From NCBI RefSeq assembly GCF_022201045.2, contig NC_068557.1:22235501-22299500 (forward strand): DNA of 64,000 nt, in the 5' to 3' direction. Source of the DNA: Citrus sinensis (lineage: Eukaryota; Streptophyta; Magnoliopsida; Sapindales; Rutaceae). Positions 61,001 through 64,000 of this stretch are shown one piece after another. How positions within the stretch are numbered: position 1 is the stretch's first letter; every line of letters starts with the position of its first letter. The position numbers and the translations under genes were made by a program. Below the pieces are notes generated by a model, which saw only the letters and a program-made list of their open reading frames with translations, ran no database searches and was not told where the DNA came from.

Positions 61001-63363
61001 GCTTTCTAGATGGCTACTCAGGATATAATCAGATTCCCATAGCACTAAAAGATCAGGAGAAAACTACTTTCACTTGCCCTTTTGGCACATTTGCATATAG
61101 GAGAATGCCATTTGGATTATGTAATGCACCTGCTACATTTCAACGATGCATGTTGAACATTTTTTCTGATATGGTGGAATGATTCCTTAAAGTCTTTATG
61201 GATGATTTTTCTGTTTTTGGTGACTCGTTTGATCAATGTTTACATCATCTAACACTAGTTCTGCAGAGATGTATCGAGAAGAACTTGGTCTTAAATTGGG
61301 AGAAATGTCATTTTATGGTAAAACAAGGTATTGTTCTCGGTCACATCATTTCGAACAAAGGTATTGAGGTTGACAAAGCCAAGGTGGATCTCATTTCTAA
61401 TCTTCCTCCACCCAAAACAGTCAGAGAAGTAAGATCTTTCCTTGGGCATGCTGGTTTCTATAGACGTTTCATTAAAGATTTTAGCAAAGTTTCTAGACCC
61501 TTATGCAATTTACTTGCTAAGGATGTACCTTTTATCTTTAGTGATTCATGTCTTATGGCGTTTGAAAAATTAAAACAGCTGTTGACATAATCACCCATCA
61601 TTCAGGCCCCAAACTGGAGCTTACCATTTGAGTTAATGTGTGATGCATCTGATTATGCAGTAGGAGCAGTATTAGGACAAAGAGTTGATCGAATTTTCCA
61701 CGTTATTTACTATGCTAGTATGACATTAAATGATGCACAATTGAACTATTCAACTACTGAAAAATAAATGCTAGCAGTAGTGTTTGCATTGGAAAAATTT
61801 CGATCATATCTCATTGGTTGTAAAATAATTATATTCACGGATCATGCTGCTCTTAAATATCTTCTCACAAAGAAAGATGCAAAAGCTAGACTAATTCGTT
61901 GGGTGTTACTTTTGCAGGAGTTTGACTTGGAATTCAAAGATAAGAAAGGCACAGAGAATGTTGTGGCGGACCACTTCTCTCGTCTCCATTTTGACACAAT
62001 TACAGAATCATTACCATTGAATGAGTCATTTTCAGATGAACAATTAATGAATGTGGAAGTATTACCTTGGTATGCTGATATAGTTAACTATCTTGTTACA
62101 GGTAAACTTCCAGAACATTGGACCAAGCAAGACAAGGCTAAATTCTTTGCAGAAATAAAGAATTTCTTTTGGGATGACCCGTATTTGTTCAAGTATTGTG
62201 CAGACCAAATTGTTAGACGATGTGTCCCAAAAAGTGAAATTCCGAATATCCTTTCATTCTGCCATGAACAAGCTTGTGGAGGCCATTTTAGTGCTAAGAA
62301 AATAGCAACTAAAGTTTTACAATGTGGTTTCTATTGGCCAACTATATTTCGAGACGCTTACACTTTCTGTTCTTCATGTGATAGGTGTCAACAAATGGGG
62401 AGCATTACGCGAAGGAATATGATGCCACTAAATCCAATTTTAGTGGTTGAGATTTTTTATGTATGGGGTATCGACTTCATGGGATCCTTTCCCCCGTCTT
62501 TTGGCCATCAATACATATTGGTTGCTGTTGACTACGTATCGAAATGGGTAGAAGCAATTCCCTGTAGAACCAATGATCACAAGGTGGTGATAGGATTTTT
62601 GAAAAGCAATATTGTCTCACGCTTTGGATTCCCTCGAGCAATAATCAGTGATGGTGGTGCCCACTTTTGTAGCAAAGCATTCAAAGCTCTTTTGACAAAG
62701 TATTCAATCACACACAAAGTGGTGACCCCGTACCATCCGCAAACCAGTGGCCAAGTTGAGATCTCCAATCGAGAAATAAAGCACATATTAGAAAAGACGG
62801 TGAGGCCGGACAGAAAAGATTGGTCATTAAGACTTGATGATGCCATATGGGCATATAGAACGGCTTTCAAGACCCCGATTGGGATGTCACCCTACAGACT
62901 AGTGTATGGAAAAGCTTGCCACCTACCTGTGGAACTCGAGCATCGTGTGTATTGGGCCATCAAGAAATTCAACTTTGACATGCAGCAAGCCAGCTCATAA
63001 AGAATATTACAGCTGGCAGAACTTGAAGAAATTCGCAATGATGCATACGAAAATGCCAAGATTTACAAGCAACGAATGAAAGTCTTCCATGATAAGCAAA
63101 TTATGAGAAAATCGTTCACTCCAGGTCAGAAAGTGCTTTTATTCAATTCTCGCTTGCACCTATTCCCAGATAAGTTACGCTCTCGTTGGTCTGGCCCATT
63201 TATTGTACATACTGTTTTTCCACATGGGGCAATTGAAATTAAGGACCCAAAGAACGGTGTCACGTTTAAAGTTAATGGTCAAAAATTAAAGCCATATCTA
63301 GAGTACCAACCACATGGAGAAGACACCAAAATAAATTTGAGTGACCCACCAAATTTGAATTGA
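58069..63363 (+). pseudogene. Athila gag-pol frame with nine stops, no frameshift
   Basis: A single frame from the ATG at 58069 to the TGA at 63361, about 1,765 codons. Gag capsid region at about 58230-58560; aspartic protease with DLGAS near 59846; reverse transcriptase at about 60890-61300 with the catalytic MDD at 61198-61206; RNase H at about 61620-61980; integrase with an H-H-C-C zinc site (about 62260-62395) and the catalytic core to about 62790; C-terminal domain at 63076-63363. In-frame stops begin at 58084, 59089, 59221, 59374, 59989, 61180, 61588, 61765 and 62998 (four TAG, four TAA, one TGA). The preserved frame shows point-mutation decay without indels. It cannot make a full polyprotein. 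Confidence 0.92.
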
Positions 63364-63456
63364 TTTTTTTTCTTTTCGTTGATTTGATTTTTCTTTCTTT
63401 CATTTTATTATTATTCTCTTGCTAATTGAAATTGTTTTTGCATTAAGTTTTTAATC

Positions 63457-63690
63457 ATGAGTACCTTACTTAGACCGTTCCTCCTGAACATTCTTAAACC
63501 ACTTCAACGTGTCAAAACTCATCTCAAAAGGCAGATTCAATTTTGTAAAACACATCGCATTTGGGCTCTACAACCACCAGAGTTAGTAGCCTATGTTGAG
63601 GGTTTAGAAAGCCAACTCAGAGACATTGAGAGAAGTGTTTACGACATCCAGTTGGAGCTTGAGGTAAATTCAATAAGAGGACGATTTTAA
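63457..63690 (+). CDS. Small ORF downstream of pol in Athila-type element
   Basis: 77 codons, start MSTLLRPFLLNILKPLQRV, basic N-terminal half and a predicted helical acidic C-terminal half (VEGLESQLRDIERSVYDIQL) that could form a coiled coil. It occupies the position where Athila elements carry an extra ORF. I recognise no function. It is the only uninterrupted reading frame of the element here, though short frames can survive by chance. Confidence 0.4.
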   Translation: MSTLLRPFLLNILKPLQRVKTHLKRQIQFCKTHRIWALQPPELVAYVEGLESQLRDIERSVYDIQLELEVNSIRGRF

Positions 63691-63758
63691 TTTTCTTTGT
63701 ATGTTTTAATTTGTTTTTCTGTTTGTGTGCTTTAGTTTGTTACCCGGCCTCCAACGCC

Positions 63759-63766
63759 TATAAATA
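63759..63766 (+). promoter_or_regulatory. Internal TATA-like box after pol
   Basis: TATAAATA in the context ACGCCTATAAATAGAAGC, a good match to plant Pol II TATA boxes. It lies in the non-LTR interior of the retrotransposon and about 50 bp upstream of an ATG at 63819 whose frame stops after 17 codons. Confidence 0.4.
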
Positions 63767-64000
63767 GAAGCTTTTTTCAGTCTCTATTTGGCAAAGGTCG
63801 CCTGGGTTTTTTTATTGCATGAAAAAAAGAGGAAGCATAGACAAGAGCAAGAGCAACGGTTTACTCGGTTGAAGCAATAGAGGCATAAATAAAGCAAGCA
63901 GTAGACCTAGCAGCAAATCCAGTGTTAGATCAATACCCTGATCCATACCTAGTATCAACACCAATAGGAGCATAAGTAGCTAATACGTAAAAAGCACGCA

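Larger units (their letters stand above)
56282..64000 (+). mobile_element. Athila-lineage Ty3/Gypsy retrotransposon, 3' end off window
   Basis: 5' LTR (56282-57587), tRNA-Asp primer-binding site, leader, gag-pol frame (58069-63363) and a downstream ORF. The primer-binding site and the gag and pol sequence character fit the Athila lineage, and pol order (protease, reverse transcriptase, RNase H, integrase) is Gypsy-type. The 3' LTR is not reached, so age by LTR comparison and the target duplication cannot be judged here. It lies against the Copia remnant. Confidence 0.93.

Overview
The window is nuclear DNA of a eudicot plant. The evidence is intron-containing plant genes (Mediator subunit 19, a group I formin, a hotdog thioesterase, UGT74-type glycosyltransferases), a nuclear tRNA-Glu gene, AT-rich intergenic DNA, and plant Mutator, PIF/Harbinger, Copia and Athila-type Gypsy elements. 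The glycosyltransferase sequences look Citrus-like to me, but the species is an inference from memory.

Positions 1-18,200 are a transposon graveyard. A 0.6-kb Mutator-type MITE (108-708) lies beside a decayed LINE. That LINE is split by a large Mutator-like composite (1204-14717) with a 9-bp target duplication, and the LINE reading frame resumes on its far side. The composite carries nested insertions (a Harbinger-like element holding an Emigrant-like element, and a 1.5-kb solo LTR), a run of ~58-bp repeats, an exon-like segment and a ~2.8-kb array of ~160-bp satellite units. A second Mutator MITE (14903-15835) and a Harbinger-like MITE (16936-18198) follow.

Positions 18,500-37,800 are the genic core. 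MED19 (plus strand, 5 coding exons, 219 aa) is followed by about 5.5 kb with no recognised gene. Next come a group I formin (plus, 4 exons, 1034 aa), a convergent acyl-CoA thioesterase gene (minus, 5 exons, 441 aa) and a tRNA-Glu(CTC) gene head to head with the thioesterase.

Positions 37,800-54,000 are a birth-and-death array of UGT74-type glucosyltransferases. There are four substantial exon-1 copies, one 3' fragment, one 5' stub and only two second exons. Only the last copy (52144-53943, 466 aa) is intact. One copy lost exon 2 at a duplication breakpoint, one is split by a solo LTR and also lacks exon 2, and one has a +1 frameshift and a 30-nt deletion in exon 2. A SINE-like retroposon built around three hairpins lies in one unit of a local tandem duplication, and the other unit keeps the empty site.

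Positions 54,000-64,000 hold a degraded Copia element (minus strand) abutting an Athila-lineage Gypsy element (plus strand). The Gypsy element has its 5' LTR, a tRNA-Asp primer-binding site, a gag-pol frame broken by nine stop codons without any frameshift, and a downstream small ORF. It runs off the end of the window.
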